A stretch of DNA of 64,000 nucleotides. It comes from Rhizobium anhuiense (lineage in GTDB: Bacteria; Pseudomonadota; Alphaproteobacteria; Rhizobiales; Rhizobiaceae). Below are positions 1 through 7,955 of this stretch, in pieces. The translations under genes and the position numbers were made by a program. The stretch spans positions 62,001-126,000 of the forward strand of contig NZ_ML133524.1 in assembly GCF_003985145.1 (NCBI RefSeq). Direction: 5' to 3'. A model generated the notes under the pieces. The model had not been told where the DNA came from. It saw only the letters and a list, made by a program, of their open reading frames with translations, and did no database searches. Each line of letters starts with the position of its first letter. The first letter of the stretch is position 1.

Positions 1-25
1 CCGTGAACAGAATGCGTCTCTTCAT
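1..25 (-). CDS. 5' end of an unidentified gene running off the left edge
   Basis: Reading leftward, an ATG at 25-23 follows a strong Shine-Dalgarno sequence (GGAGG about 7 nt upstream) and opens a frame beginning MKRRILFT before the window ends. Only eight codons are visible, so no function can be given. The gene would lie downstream of the tuf terminator on the same strand, with about 500 bp of its own upstream region. That region contains the tandem palindromes at 193-279, which could be its operator. The start is supported only by the ribosome binding site. Confidence 0.45.
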
Positions 26-162
26 GGAATATCCTCCGCGTCATGAAATCGGAGGCATAGTGAGACGCTTCCGCGCGAAGAGCAAGCGAGCGTCGTGCAA
101 GGGTTCACCCCCGCGTCGCCAGGAGCATCCTATCCGGGAGCGCCTGGCCGATCATTTCCGAT

Positions 163-182
163 CATCGCAGAAGGCTGCGATG
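163..182. repeat. 8-bp inverted repeat (hairpin)
   Basis: CATCGCAG-aagg-CTGCGATG is a perfect 8-bp inverted repeat with a tetraloop, 11 bp to the left of the tandem palindromes. It has no T-run on either strand, so it is not a typical intrinsic terminator. It may be part of the untranslated leader of the left-edge gene. Confidence 0.5.
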
Positions 183-192
183 CTCTGCAAGG

Positions 193-279
193 GTCGTCAC
201 TTGACGACACTTACCTCCAGCGTCGTCACTTGACGACGCTTAACTCCAACGTCGTCACTTGACGACGCTTATCTCGTTG
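193..279. repeat. three tandem 29-bp units, each carrying a perfect 16-bp palindrome
   Basis: The units start at 193, 222 and 251. Each begins with GTCGTCACTTGACGAC, a perfect palindrome with 7-bp arms and a 2-bp centre, followed by a similar 13-bp spacer (consensus RCTTAMCTCCARC; the third copy diverges at its end). The three palindromes are identical while the spacers vary, which suggests selection on the palindrome. This fits an array of operator sites for a dimeric regulator, possibly controlling the left-edge gene. The regulator cannot be named. The units are contiguous with no unique spacers, so this is not a CRISPR array. Confidence 0.85.
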
Positions 280-324
280 ACCTGCACTCCGGCTGCCTGA
301 ACAACCTCTTGCGGAATTGCAGCG

Positions 325-426
325 ATGAAAAACATCGTGAAAACATACATAGCGAATATCGTCGCAGCGAATGTGGCCTTTGGAATCATCCGGGCTCTCC
401 TCTTTGCAAGAAGGAGTCTGGACTAA
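325..426 (+). CDS. possible 33-residue membrane peptide (weak candidate)
   Basis: An ATG at 325 opens a 33-codon frame beginning MKNIVKTYIA and ending in TAA at 424-426, with a hydrophobic central stretch (IVAANVAFGII) followed by basic residues. It sits just right of the palindromic repeats. No good Shine-Dalgarno sequence is visible, so it may be chance. Apart from this, 280-540 holds nothing I can identify. Confidence 0.2.
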   Translation: MKNIVKTYIANIVAANVAFGIIRALLFARRSLD

Positions 427-540
427 AATGGGCCATTCACAAACCGGTTTCTGAATGTGAGATGAACAAAATACTGTGACAGGCCAATTTAACGATATTT
501 TTACAACACCTGTTAAACCTACCGGAAGCCATGAAAATGA

Positions 541-568
541 AAAACCCCGCTGTTTCCAGCGGGGTCTT
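541..568 (-). terminator. intrinsic terminator of tuf
   Basis: CCCCGCTG (545-552), loop tttc, CAGCGGGG (557-564) forms a perfect 8-bp GC-rich stem, followed on the minus strand by a T-tract. It lies about 25 bp past the tuf stop codon. Confidence 0.85.
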
Positions 569-591
569 CATAATTGCGGATAACTCGAAAG

Positions 592-1767
<1,176 letters not shown>

Positions 1768-1822
1768 TTGAATGCTTCCTGTGAACGAAATGGTGGGCCC
1801 CGGCGAACCGGTTTAGTGCCGC

Positions 1823-1851
1823 CGTTTAAGGCTTTCGGCGACATTGCGCAA
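1823..1851 (-). promoter_or_regulatory. possible internal promoter for tuf
   Basis: TTGCGC (1851-1846), a 17-bp spacer and TAAACG (1828-1823) face tuf, about 55 bp from its start codon. The -10 is a poor match, so this is tentative; the tRNA promoter at 2369-2397 is clearly better. Confidence 0.3.
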
Positions 1852-1992
1852 GACTTAATTGCAGACGCCATTCTTGGCCTGACAGCGCATATGGGAGACA
1901 ATTCGCCGCCTGCAAGGCGATTCGCCGAAGTGCCCTCGAAAATCCCTGAAATCTCAGAGAAAATCGCATGGACGACTGGGGGACGAAGCTCA

Positions 1993-2041
1993 GGCGGTCG
2001 GCGCCGACCGCCCCTCGCCCGTCAGGCGATGGCCGCCATCG
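1993..2041. repeat. two strong palindromes in the tRNA-Gly to tuf leader
   Basis: Positions 1993-2012 are a perfect 20-bp palindrome (GGCGGTCGGC and its complement). Positions 2027-2041 are CGATGGC-c-GCCATCG. Both lie in the 348-nt spacer (1768-2115) between tRNA-Gly and tuf. Neither is followed by a T-run, so they may serve tRNA 3' processing, transcript attenuation or mRNA stability rather than plain termination. The rest of this spacer shows no gene. Confidence 0.7.
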
Positions 2042-2115
2042 TGGAATTCATCGCCAGCGCGGAAACACCCAAAAACTACCGCGGCGGCGGTCGTATGAAC
2101 TGGCTTCAGGGAAAC

Positions 2116-2189
2116 TGGAGCGGGTAGCGGGAATCGAACCCGCGTATTCAGCTTGGAAGGCTGCTGCTCTACCATTGAGCTATACCCGC
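2116..2189 (-). tRNA. tRNA-Gly (anticodon TCC)
   Basis: The 74-nt cloverleaf includes an encoded CCA (2118-2116). Acceptor arms are GCGGGTA / TACCCGC, the anticodon loop carries TCC, and the T-arm has GGTTCGATTCC. It is co-oriented with tRNA-Tyr 24 nt upstream. Confidence 0.97.
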
Positions 2190-2213
2190 GGGGTGGTCCG
2201 ATCCGATGACGAA

Positions 2214-2298
2214 TGGTGGAGAGAGTTGGATTTGAACCAACGTAGGCTGAGCCAACGGATTTACAGTCCGTCCCCTTTAACCACTCGGGCATCTCTCC
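2214..2298 (-). tRNA. tRNA-Tyr (anticodon GTA)
   Basis: The 85-nt cloverleaf has the long variable arm expected of tRNA-Tyr. Acceptor arms are GGAGAGA / TCTCTCC, the anticodon is GTA in the context CTGTAAA, and CCA is encoded (2216-2214). It is the first gene of the tRNA-tuf unit. Confidence 0.97.
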
Positions 2299-2368
2299 AG
2301 TTTTCGTCCGGATCGCTAGACCAAGTTCGTCAGACTTCGAAGCGTTGCCGCCCGTCGTCTGCGCCGCG

Positions 2369-2397
2369 TATATGACCGGAGCATTTCAGTCTGTCAA
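2369..2397 (-). promoter_or_regulatory. housekeeping-sigma promoter of the tRNA-Tyr/tRNA-Gly/tuf unit
   Basis: TTGACA (2397-2392), exactly 17 bp, then CATATA (2374-2369) points toward tRNA-Tyr. This is close to the rhizobial consensus CTTGAC-N17-CTATAT. The predicted transcript start is about 60 nt before the tRNA. Confidence 0.75.
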
Positions 2398-2499
2398 CAC
2401 GATGACAACGGAAAAAACACGAAAAATTTCATTCGCCGCCGAAAGCCGGCATATGAAAGAAAGCCTATGCGGCGGCGAGCGCCATAGCTATAAAGCCGC

Positions 2500-3390
2500 A
2501 TGAGCAAAGACAACAAATCCGGCGGCAAGTCCGCGACAGACCCATCCGCCAAGGATACGCATTACGCCAATCTGCGGCGCGCCCACCGGGACGCCAAGCG
2601 CGAACGCGGCGAGATTCCGACACCTCAGCCGCAGAAGCGCAGGCGCGGGGCCGAGGACTGGAAGCCGCCGGCTCTTGCCCCCGATCAGGTGCATCTTTAC
2701 GGCCTGCATACGGTGCGCGCCGCCCTCGACAATCCCGAGCGCAAGAAGATCAAGCTGTTCGTGACGCAGAATGCGCTGGCGCGGCTCGAAGTCGACGTCG
2801 AAACGCTCGGCATTCCCTTCGAAATCGTCTCGCCGCAGGAGATCGATAAGGTGCTCGGCCCGGAAGCGATCCATCAGGGCGTCATGCTGGAAACACGGCC
2901 GCTTCCGGTACGCCGACTCGAAGCGCTGAAGGACAGCCCTCTCCTGCTCGTCCTCGATCAGGTGACCGATCCGCACAATGTCGGCGCGATCATGCGTTCA
3001 GCCGTCGCCTTCAATGCCGGCGCCGTTATCACCACCCAGAGACATAGCCCGACCGAGTCAGGCGTGCTCGCCAAGTCCGCCTCCGGCGCGCTGGAGCTGA
3101 TACCTTATATACAGGTCACCAATCTCGCGGATGCGCTCGGCGAATTGCACAAGCTCGGTTTCTCCACCATCGGCCTTGATTCGGAAGGGCCGGCGCCGCT
3201 CGAAGGCACCTTCTCTGGCGAGAAGGTGGCGCTGGTGCTCGGCTCCGAAGGCAAGGGACTTCGGCAGAAGACGCGGGAAACTGTCAACGCACTTGCCCGC
3301 CTCGATATGCCGGGCGCGATCAAATCGCTCAACGTCTCGAATGCCGCAGCGATCGCGCTTTATGCGGCGCGTCTCCACCTGAAGGCATAG
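2500..3390 (+). CDS. rlmB: 23S rRNA 2'-O-ribose methyltransferase (TrmH/RlmB family)
   Basis: A 296-residue SPOUT methyltransferase that uses S-adenosylmethionine to methylate a guanosine ribose in 23S rRNA. A basic, low-complexity N-terminus (about 1-65) precedes the SpoU substrate-binding domain (LYGLHTVRAAL). The catalytic knotted domain has the three family motifs: DPHNVGAIMRSA, VLGSEGKGL and LNVSNAAAIALY. It is transcribed away from the tRNA-tuf promoter. Family membership is firm; the exact rRNA target (G2251 in E. coli) is inferred from the family. Confidence 0.9.
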   Translation: MSKDNKSGGKSATDPSAKDTHYANLRRAHRDAKRERGEIPTPQPQKRRRGAEDWKPPALAPDQVHLYGLHTVRAALDNPERKKIKLFVTQNALARLEVDVETLGIPFEIVSPQEIDKVLGPEAIHQGVMLETRPLPVRRLEALKDSPLLLVLDQVTDPHNVGAIMRSAVAFNAGAVITTQRHSPTESGVLAKSASGALELIPYIQVTNLADALGELHKLGFSTIGLDSEGPAPLEGTFSGEKVALVLGSEGKGLRQKTRETVNALARLDMPGAIKSLNVSNAAAIALYAARLHLKA

Positions 3391-3419
3391 GCTGGCCTGC
3401 TCGGACGCCGCGCTCCTGC

Positions 3420-4160
3420 TCAGCTCGGCGTCTGGCAGCTGGCAGGTCCGTCCAGCGGTCGGCGCAGTGTATCGCCCGCCACATAGGCCACCTCGACGGG
3501 ATAGACGATCACGCTCGGCAGCTTCTCGATTTCACCAGCGTGGCCGGGGCTGCGTTTGATTTCCGCCTTGTAGGCTGAGGCACAATCCGGCAGCTGCTTC
3601 AGCGGCAGCCCGGTGTCGGCGGCGATCGCCTTTGCGCAGGCAGCACCATCGAGATAGAGCGAGCAGGACGCCGTGTAGACGCGGCGGAAGTCGAGGGTCA
3701 GCTCCCCCTTCCCGCTCCTTATCGCGGCAAAATTGTCGCCCTCAAACGAATCGTCGAGTAGCCGCTCGCCCGTCGCCGCATCGTAGACGACGAAAGGCAG
3801 TCCGCCGTTCCACCCGTCCGCTGCCCGGAAGAAGACGAAACCGCCGCTGACGCCCATGAGATAACCGGCTATATCGTCCTCGATCACCCGCTCGCGTTCG
3901 TCGGCGCGCTCACAGGGCGCATCGGCGGCAAGCAGCGCCAGCTTTTCGGCTCCGACCTCGCCGAGATCGACTTCCTTGACCATGAAGGCGGGATAACGGC
4001 TGCAGGTGATCTTCGGCTTTGCATCAGGATTGAGTTCGTCCTTCGGCAGCGCGACGACGTCCACTTTTATCGGCCTGTCGAACGGTGCCGGGCTTTCGGA
4101 CGCTCCGGCCAAGGAAATCAGTGCCGCAAGGATAGTCGATGTCTTGATCGTCCGCTTCAT
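3420..4160 (-). CDS. secreted protein of unknown function
   Basis: A 246-residue protein from the ATG at 4160. The start is chosen because the frame then opens with a clear signal peptide (MKRTIKTSTILAALISLAGA) and has GAGG upstream. The open frame extends much further upstream, but that part is low-complexity and out of keeping with a coding sequence. The mature part has several cysteines (ITCSRYP, ADAPCERA, YTASCSLYLDGAACAKA, PDCASAY) that may form disulfides in the periplasm. I do not recognise the family. It converges on rlmB with 29 bp between stop codons. Confidence 0.7.
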   Translation of the reverse strand: MKRTIKTSTILAALISLAGASESPAPFDRPIKVDVVALPKDELNPDAKPKITCSRYPAFMVKEVDLGEVGAEKLALLAADAPCERADERERVIEDDIAGYLMGVSGGFVFFRAADGWNGGLPFVVYDAATGERLLDDSFEGDNFAAIRSGKGELTLDFRRVYTASCSLYLDGAACAKAIAADTGLPLKQLPDCASAYKAEIKRSPGHAGEIEKLPSVIVYPVEVAYVAGDTLRRPLDGPASCQTPS

Positions 4161-4367
4161 CACAGTCCGCCTCTGAAATGCTTCGGTATCTCTGACATGG
4201 TTCGATCCGGCGCGACAGATGGGAAACGGATGCCGGCAAGACCCGTGCAACGCCTGGCCGATGCCGGAGAAATCCACTTTTGCCTTGGAAAGACCTTCCG
4301 GAACACTATGATCGGGCGATGACCGGTTGGCGCGACCGGTCAGAAGCAAGAAGGAACGATTCCCATC

Positions 4368-4526
4368 ATGGCCATTCGACCGCTGATTTTCGGTATCCTC
4401 TTCGTCGCGGTCTTCGTCGTGATTATTCTCAGCATCATCTGGGTGGACACCTCGCATCCCATCCACCAGCCCGATCCCCTGTCGCCGACGGCGCCCGGCC
4501 CCGCGACGCCGGGACCGGTGCAATAA
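4368..4526 (+). CDS. small single-pass membrane protein
   Basis: The 52-codon frame begins MAIRPLIFGI, forms one hydrophobic helix of about 22 residues (to roughly residue 25), then a proline-rich tail (PDPLSPTAPGPATPGP). AAGGAA lies about 9 nt before the ATG. It is divergent from the secreted protein at 3420-4160 and is followed by a second small membrane ORF. Function unknown. Reading-frame composition and the ribosome binding site support it. Confidence 0.6.
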   Translation: MAIRPLIFGILFVAVFVVIILSIIWVDTSHPIHQPDPLSPTAPGPATPGPVQ

Positions 4527-4590
4527 TCCCGGCCGGAACGCGGAGGGCGCTTACGCGTTAATCCCGGAATCGAACGAGGATTGAACGCTC

Positions 4591-4728
4591 ATGCGCATAA
4601 TGATCGCCGTCGTCGCCTTCATGGTCGTCTCCGTGCTCAGCATCGCGATGATGTCGCCATCGGGCGCCGGAGAGACCGGCAATGGCGACAGGATCGAGGC
4701 GAGCGTCAATGAACCTATCGCGCATTAA
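4591..4728 (+). CDS. small protein with an N-terminal hydrophobic segment
   Basis: The 45-codon frame begins MRIMIAVVAFMVVSVLSIAM and continues with a short polar tail (GAGETGNGDRIEAS). GAGGA lies 10 nt upstream of the ATG. The hydrophobic segment could be a membrane anchor or a signal peptide. It is 64 bp after the previous small ORF and ends just before a bidirectional terminator. Function unknown. Confidence 0.55.
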   Translation: MRIMIAVVAFMVVSVLSIAMMSPSGAGETGNGDRIEASVNEPIAH

Positions 4729-4731
4729 AAT

Positions 4732-4756
4732 AAAGGCCCGAATGATCCGGGCCTTT
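4732..4756. terminator. bidirectional intrinsic terminator
   Basis: AAAGGCCCG (4732-4740), loop aatgatc, CGGGCCTTT (4748-4756) is a perfect 9-bp stem with A/T runs on both sides. It lies between the convergent small ORF (stop 4728) and the Trp/Arg-rich secreted protein (stop 4761). Confidence 0.85.
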
Positions 4757-4760
4757 ATCT

Positions 4761-5102
4761 TCAGCTGCGGTAGAGCCAGAAAGGCATGCCGCGATCACGA
4801 TCGCGCCACTCGCGGCGTTCCTGCCAACGCTCGGCACGCCACCGCCGCCAATGACGGCGATCATCGCGCCAATCGGAGCGGCGCCAATCGCGCTCGTCGC
4901 GCCAGCCACGGTCGTCACGCCAGCCACGGTCGTCACCATCGTCACGGTCGCGATCACGTCGCCAGCCATCACGAATTTGAACGATATCGCCCTGTGCCGA
5001 CACTGCCGGCCGCTCGACCGGCATGGCGGCCGCCGGTGCGACGGACGCGAAAGCCCCACCGACTGAAATGGTTGCGGCGAGAAAGAGATGTGCGAGCCTC
5101 AT
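4761..5102 (-). CDS. secreted Trp/Arg/Asp-rich small protein
   Basis: A 113-residue protein from the ATG at 5102, preceded by GAGGAA. A signal peptide (MRLAHLFLAATISVGGAFAS, cleavage likely after APAAA) is followed by a highly charged repeat region. Short units of the type DDRGWRD are repeated, then RRHWRRWRAERW, so the mature protein is dominated by W, R and D. An upstream extension of the frame to 5174 lacks a ribosome binding site and would bury the signal peptide. Rhizobia carry many such exported small proteins. No function can be assigned. Confidence 0.75.
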   Translation of the reverse strand: MRLAHLFLAATISVGGAFASVAPAAAMPVERPAVSAQGDIVQIRDGWRRDRDRDDGDDRGWRDDRGWRDERDWRRSDWRDDRRHWRRWRAERWQERREWRDRDRGMPFWLYRS

Positions 5103-5325
5103 GGCTGTTTCCTCATTGATGATGAGGCGAAGATAGTCGGGCGCGGCTGAATTGGCGCTGAAGCAGCCCTTCACGCGCGGTTCATCGAGCGATGCGGGCT
5201 ATTAAAAAAATCTGCTGGGTGCGATCGAACAAAGCAGCGTCGAACCGAGGTATGGCCTGCGAAGGCGGCGCCTTCGCTTAGCAGCTTTCTTCAGCTCGCC
5301 GAGCCGAAGCTCACAGAGCGTAGGC

Positions 5326-5401
<76 letters not shown>

Positions 5402-5502
5402 AATAATTGCCCAACTAGCAGATTCTATGATTCTGTAAAGGGAAATCCGTGCCTGCGCGAACAGGTCGGCTGCGGCTCAAAACGCTTCGCGGCAGAAAAC
5501 GT

Positions 5503-5533
5503 CCTTGTCGTACAAGGCCTTTATCCTTTAGCT
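5503..5533 (+). promoter_or_regulatory. possible nadK promoter with overlapping palindrome
   Basis: TTGTCG (5505-5510), a 17-bp spacer and TTAGCT (5528-5533) lie 25 bp before nadK. The -35 sits within a palindrome, CCTTGT-cgt-ACAAGG (5503-5517). Both hexamers are imperfect matches. Confidence 0.35.
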
Positions 5534-5558
5534 AGGACAGCATCATAAAGGGCATTGC

Positions 5559-6332
5559 ATGGGCCGTTCATTTCAGACGCTATCCTTTCTCGCCTCACCA
5601 ACGACGGAGGCGCTTGCCGCTCGCGAGGAGCTGATTCGCCTCTATGGTGACGTGCCGGCTGACGAAGCCGACGTCATCGTCGCGCTTGGCGGCGACGGTT
5701 TCATGCTGCAGACGCTGCACCACACCATGAACTCCGGCAAACTGGTTTACGGCATGAATCGCGGTTCGGTCGGATTCCTGATGAACGATTATCGCACCGA
5801 ACAGCTTCAGGAACGCATCTGCCTCGCCGTCGAAAACGTCTTCCGGCCATTGCAGATGACGACGGCCAATGCCGACGGCACCAACTCGACGGCGCTGGCC
5901 ATCAACGAGGTCTATCTTTTTCGCCAGTCCTATCAGGCGGCGAATCTGCGGGTCATGATAGATGGGCGCGTCCGCCTGGAGGAACTCATCTGCGACGGGC
6001 TGATGGTGGCGACACCGGCCGGATCGACGGCCTATAATCTTTCCGCCCATGGCCCGATCCTGCCGCTCGAAGCGCCGCTGCTCGCGATGACGCCGGTCAG
6101 CGCGTTCAGGCCGCGGCGCTGGAGGGGCGCGCTGCTTCCGAACAAAGTGACCGTCGATATCGACATTCTCGAGCCGGAGAAGCGGCCGGTGAACGCCGTG
6201 GCCGACAATACCGAGGTCAAGTCGGTGCTGCATATCCGAATCGCCCAGTCGGAGCATATGACGGCGCGCATCCTCTCCGATCCCGACCGCTCCTGGTCCG
6301 ACCGTATTCTCGCCGAGCAGTTCAAGGATTGA
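5559..6332 (+). CDS. nadK: NAD kinase
   Basis: A 257-residue cytosolic enzyme that phosphorylates NAD to NADP. The hallmark GGDG is at residues 44-47 (VALGGDGFML). Further family signatures are GMNRGSVGFLMN, the NE motif in INEVYLF, and DGLMVATPAGSTAYNLSAHG. Length matches the short bacterial NadK type. ATG at 5559 has AAAGGG at a normal distance. The next gene begins 4 nt after the stop, so they are probably co-transcribed. Confidence 0.96.
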   Translation: MGRSFQTLSFLASPTTEALAAREELIRLYGDVPADEADVIVALGGDGFMLQTLHHTMNSGKLVYGMNRGSVGFLMNDYRTEQLQERICLAVENVFRPLQMTTANADGTNSTALAINEVYLFRQSYQAANLRVMIDGRVRLEELICDGLMVATPAGSTAYNLSAHGPILPLEAPLLAMTPVSAFRPRRWRGALLPNKVTVDIDILEPEKRPVNAVADNTEVKSVLHIRIAQSEHMTARILSDPDRSWSDRILAEQFKD

Positions 6333-6336
6333 GACG

Positions 6337-6846
6337 ATGGCCATGCGAGGGATATTGACGACCACCATTTTCCTATTGGGATGGTCGGTCGCAGCCGCCC
6401 CGGCGCAGGATGCCATCCTGCCGGCATCGGTGATTTTCGCGACCAGCACCGGCTATTGGGAGGATGACGGCAACGCACCTGATGTCGAGCGGGCGCCGAT
6501 GGGTGCCGAGAGCGTCGCCAACCCCGAGGGAAAGGCCACCCAGCGCCACGGCTACTACAAGCTCTTTGCCGTCCGCCAGGCCGACAGGACCTCGAAGGTC
6601 TACCTGCAGCAGATTGCCCAGACAGAGACCGGCCCGGCGATCGCCTCGACCATCGAACTGCAGGAAATCAGCGACCTGAAGCCTTACGTTACCGATATAC
6701 GCCCGGAGAATTCGAACGGCATCATCAAGGAGCCGGGGCTGTTTGCCACGATCTATCTGAAGACCGATCCCGCCGCCGAGCCGGATAGCTGGACCGTGCT
6801 GATCGACGAATTCGGCGACATCACCGTGGAGAAGGCGACGAATTGA
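6337..6846 (+). CDS. secreted protein of unknown function
   Basis: A 169-residue protein with an N-terminal signal peptide (TTTIFLLGWSVAAAPAQD, cleavage likely after APA). The mature part has no cysteines and reads as a compact beta-rich domain. It starts 4 nt after nadK and ends 34 nt before the hydrolase gene, so the three look like one operon. I do not recognise the family. Confidence 0.75.
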   Translation: MAMRGILTTTIFLLGWSVAAAPAQDAILPASVIFATSTGYWEDDGNAPDVERAPMGAESVANPEGKATQRHGYYKLFAVRQADRTSKVYLQQIAQTETGPAIASTIELQEISDLKPYVTDIRPENSNGIIKEPGLFATIYLKTDPAAEPDSWTVLIDEFGDITVEKATN

Positions 6847-6880
6847 ACGGCTGGGAATTGTTCGGAGAGACATCTGGGCG

Positions 6881-7900
6881 ATGAAACTGGGCTATCGCGA
6901 GGGCATCCTCTACGACAAGAAGAGGTCGAATTGGGACGCAGCCGGCCCCAGGCCGATCAACTGGTCGCTCTGGTACCCGGCTGCCGATGACGCCCGGGAA
7001 AGCGATATAACGGAAAGAAGCTGGTTTCAGAAGGCGACTGTTGCCCGCGATGCGCCCATCCGGCCGGCGGCCCGGCCCTACCCCCTCGTCCTTCTGTCGC
7101 ACGGCACCGGCGGATCCGCGGCCGGACTGGAGTGGCTGGCGCGACGCCTGGTCGATCGCGGATTTGCAGCGCTCGGCGTCAGCCATCACGGCAATACCGG
7201 TATCGAGCCCTATCGCGCCGAAGGTTTTGCCTGCCTTTGGGAGCGGGCACCCGACCTCAGCTACATGCTCGACCACAGCGATGACTGGCTCGGCAATCTG
7301 TCGGGCCATATCGAAACGGCCCGCGTGTTTGCGGCCGGATTTTCGGCCGGAGCCTATAGCGTGATGCTGCTGCTTGGCGCTATCGCCCAGTTCTCGCAGT
7401 TCGAACCGTCCAGGATGAAGCCGGATGGTGCGCGCGGACCAAGGGAATTTCCCGACCTTGCCGACCATATCCCGACATTGCTGCGCACCAGCGAGGTGTT
7501 TCGCGATTCACGGTCGCGCGTGTCGCAGTCCTACCGGGACGAGAGAATCAAGGCCGCGCTCGTCTGCGCGCCGGGCCGGTCCGTTCTCTGTTTCAGCGAG
7601 GAAAGCCTGAAGGCTGTCAATGCGCCCGCCCTCATCCTGGTCGGCGATGCCGACAGGGCGGCACCGGCGGAGGAATGTTCGTCATGGCTGCATGCGCGGC
7701 TGCGGCACAGCGCTCTTAAGATCTTCGGCGGCGGCCTTGGACATTATGTCTTCGTGCCGGAGGGCACGGCGCTCGGCCTCGCCTTCGCGGCAGAACTTTT
7801 TACCGATCCCCCGGGCATCGAGCGCGCCGCCATTCATGACGAGATTGCCGATCTGTCGGCCGCGCTGTTTCAAGACAGCGACGTCAGCGCCATGGTCTGA
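6881..7900 (+). CDS. alpha/beta hydrolase, dienelactone-hydrolase-like
   Basis: A 339-residue alpha/beta hydrolase. The nucleophile elbow is GFSAGA, the oxyanion-side loop is LLSHGTGGSA, the likely catalytic Asp is in ILVGDADRAAP, and the His is in GGGLGHYVFV. The layout resembles the predicted dienelactone hydrolases of COG4188. There is no clear signal peptide, so it is probably cytoplasmic. The substrate is unknown and the dienelactone name describes the fold only. It is last in the nadK group and is followed by a terminator. Confidence 0.8.
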   Translation: MKLGYREGILYDKKRSNWDAAGPRPINWSLWYPAADDARESDITERSWFQKATVARDAPIRPAARPYPLVLLSHGTGGSAAGLEWLARRLVDRGFAALGVSHHGNTGIEPYRAEGFACLWERAPDLSYMLDHSDDWLGNLSGHIETARVFAAGFSAGAYSVMLLLGAIAQFSQFEPSRMKPDGARGPREFPDLADHIPTLLRTSEVFRDSRSRVSQSYRDERIKAALVCAPGRSVLCFSEESLKAVNAPALILVGDADRAAPAEECSSWLHARLRHSALKIFGGGLGHYVFVPEGTALGLAFAAELFTDPPGIERAAIHDEIADLSAALFQDSDVSAMV

Positions 7901-7908
7901 GCAAAAGA

Positions 7909-7930
7909 AAAGCCCCGTCTCCGGGGCTTT
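7909..7930. terminator. bidirectional intrinsic terminator
   Basis: AAAGCCCCG (7909-7917), loop tctc, CGGGGCTTT (7922-7930) has A/T runs on both sides. It is placed between the convergent hydrolase gene and prfB. Confidence 0.88.
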
Positions 7931-7955
7931 CGTGTCTCGATTCTGCTGTACCCTA

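Noticed and set aside
193..279. CRISPR array
   Set aside because: The 29-bp units are contiguous with near-identical spacers; there are only three copies and no cas genes.
4161..4523. N-terminal extension of the secreted protein at 3420-4160
   Set aside because: The extension is low-complexity, would bury a clear signal peptide, and overlaps a better-supported small ORF on the other strand.
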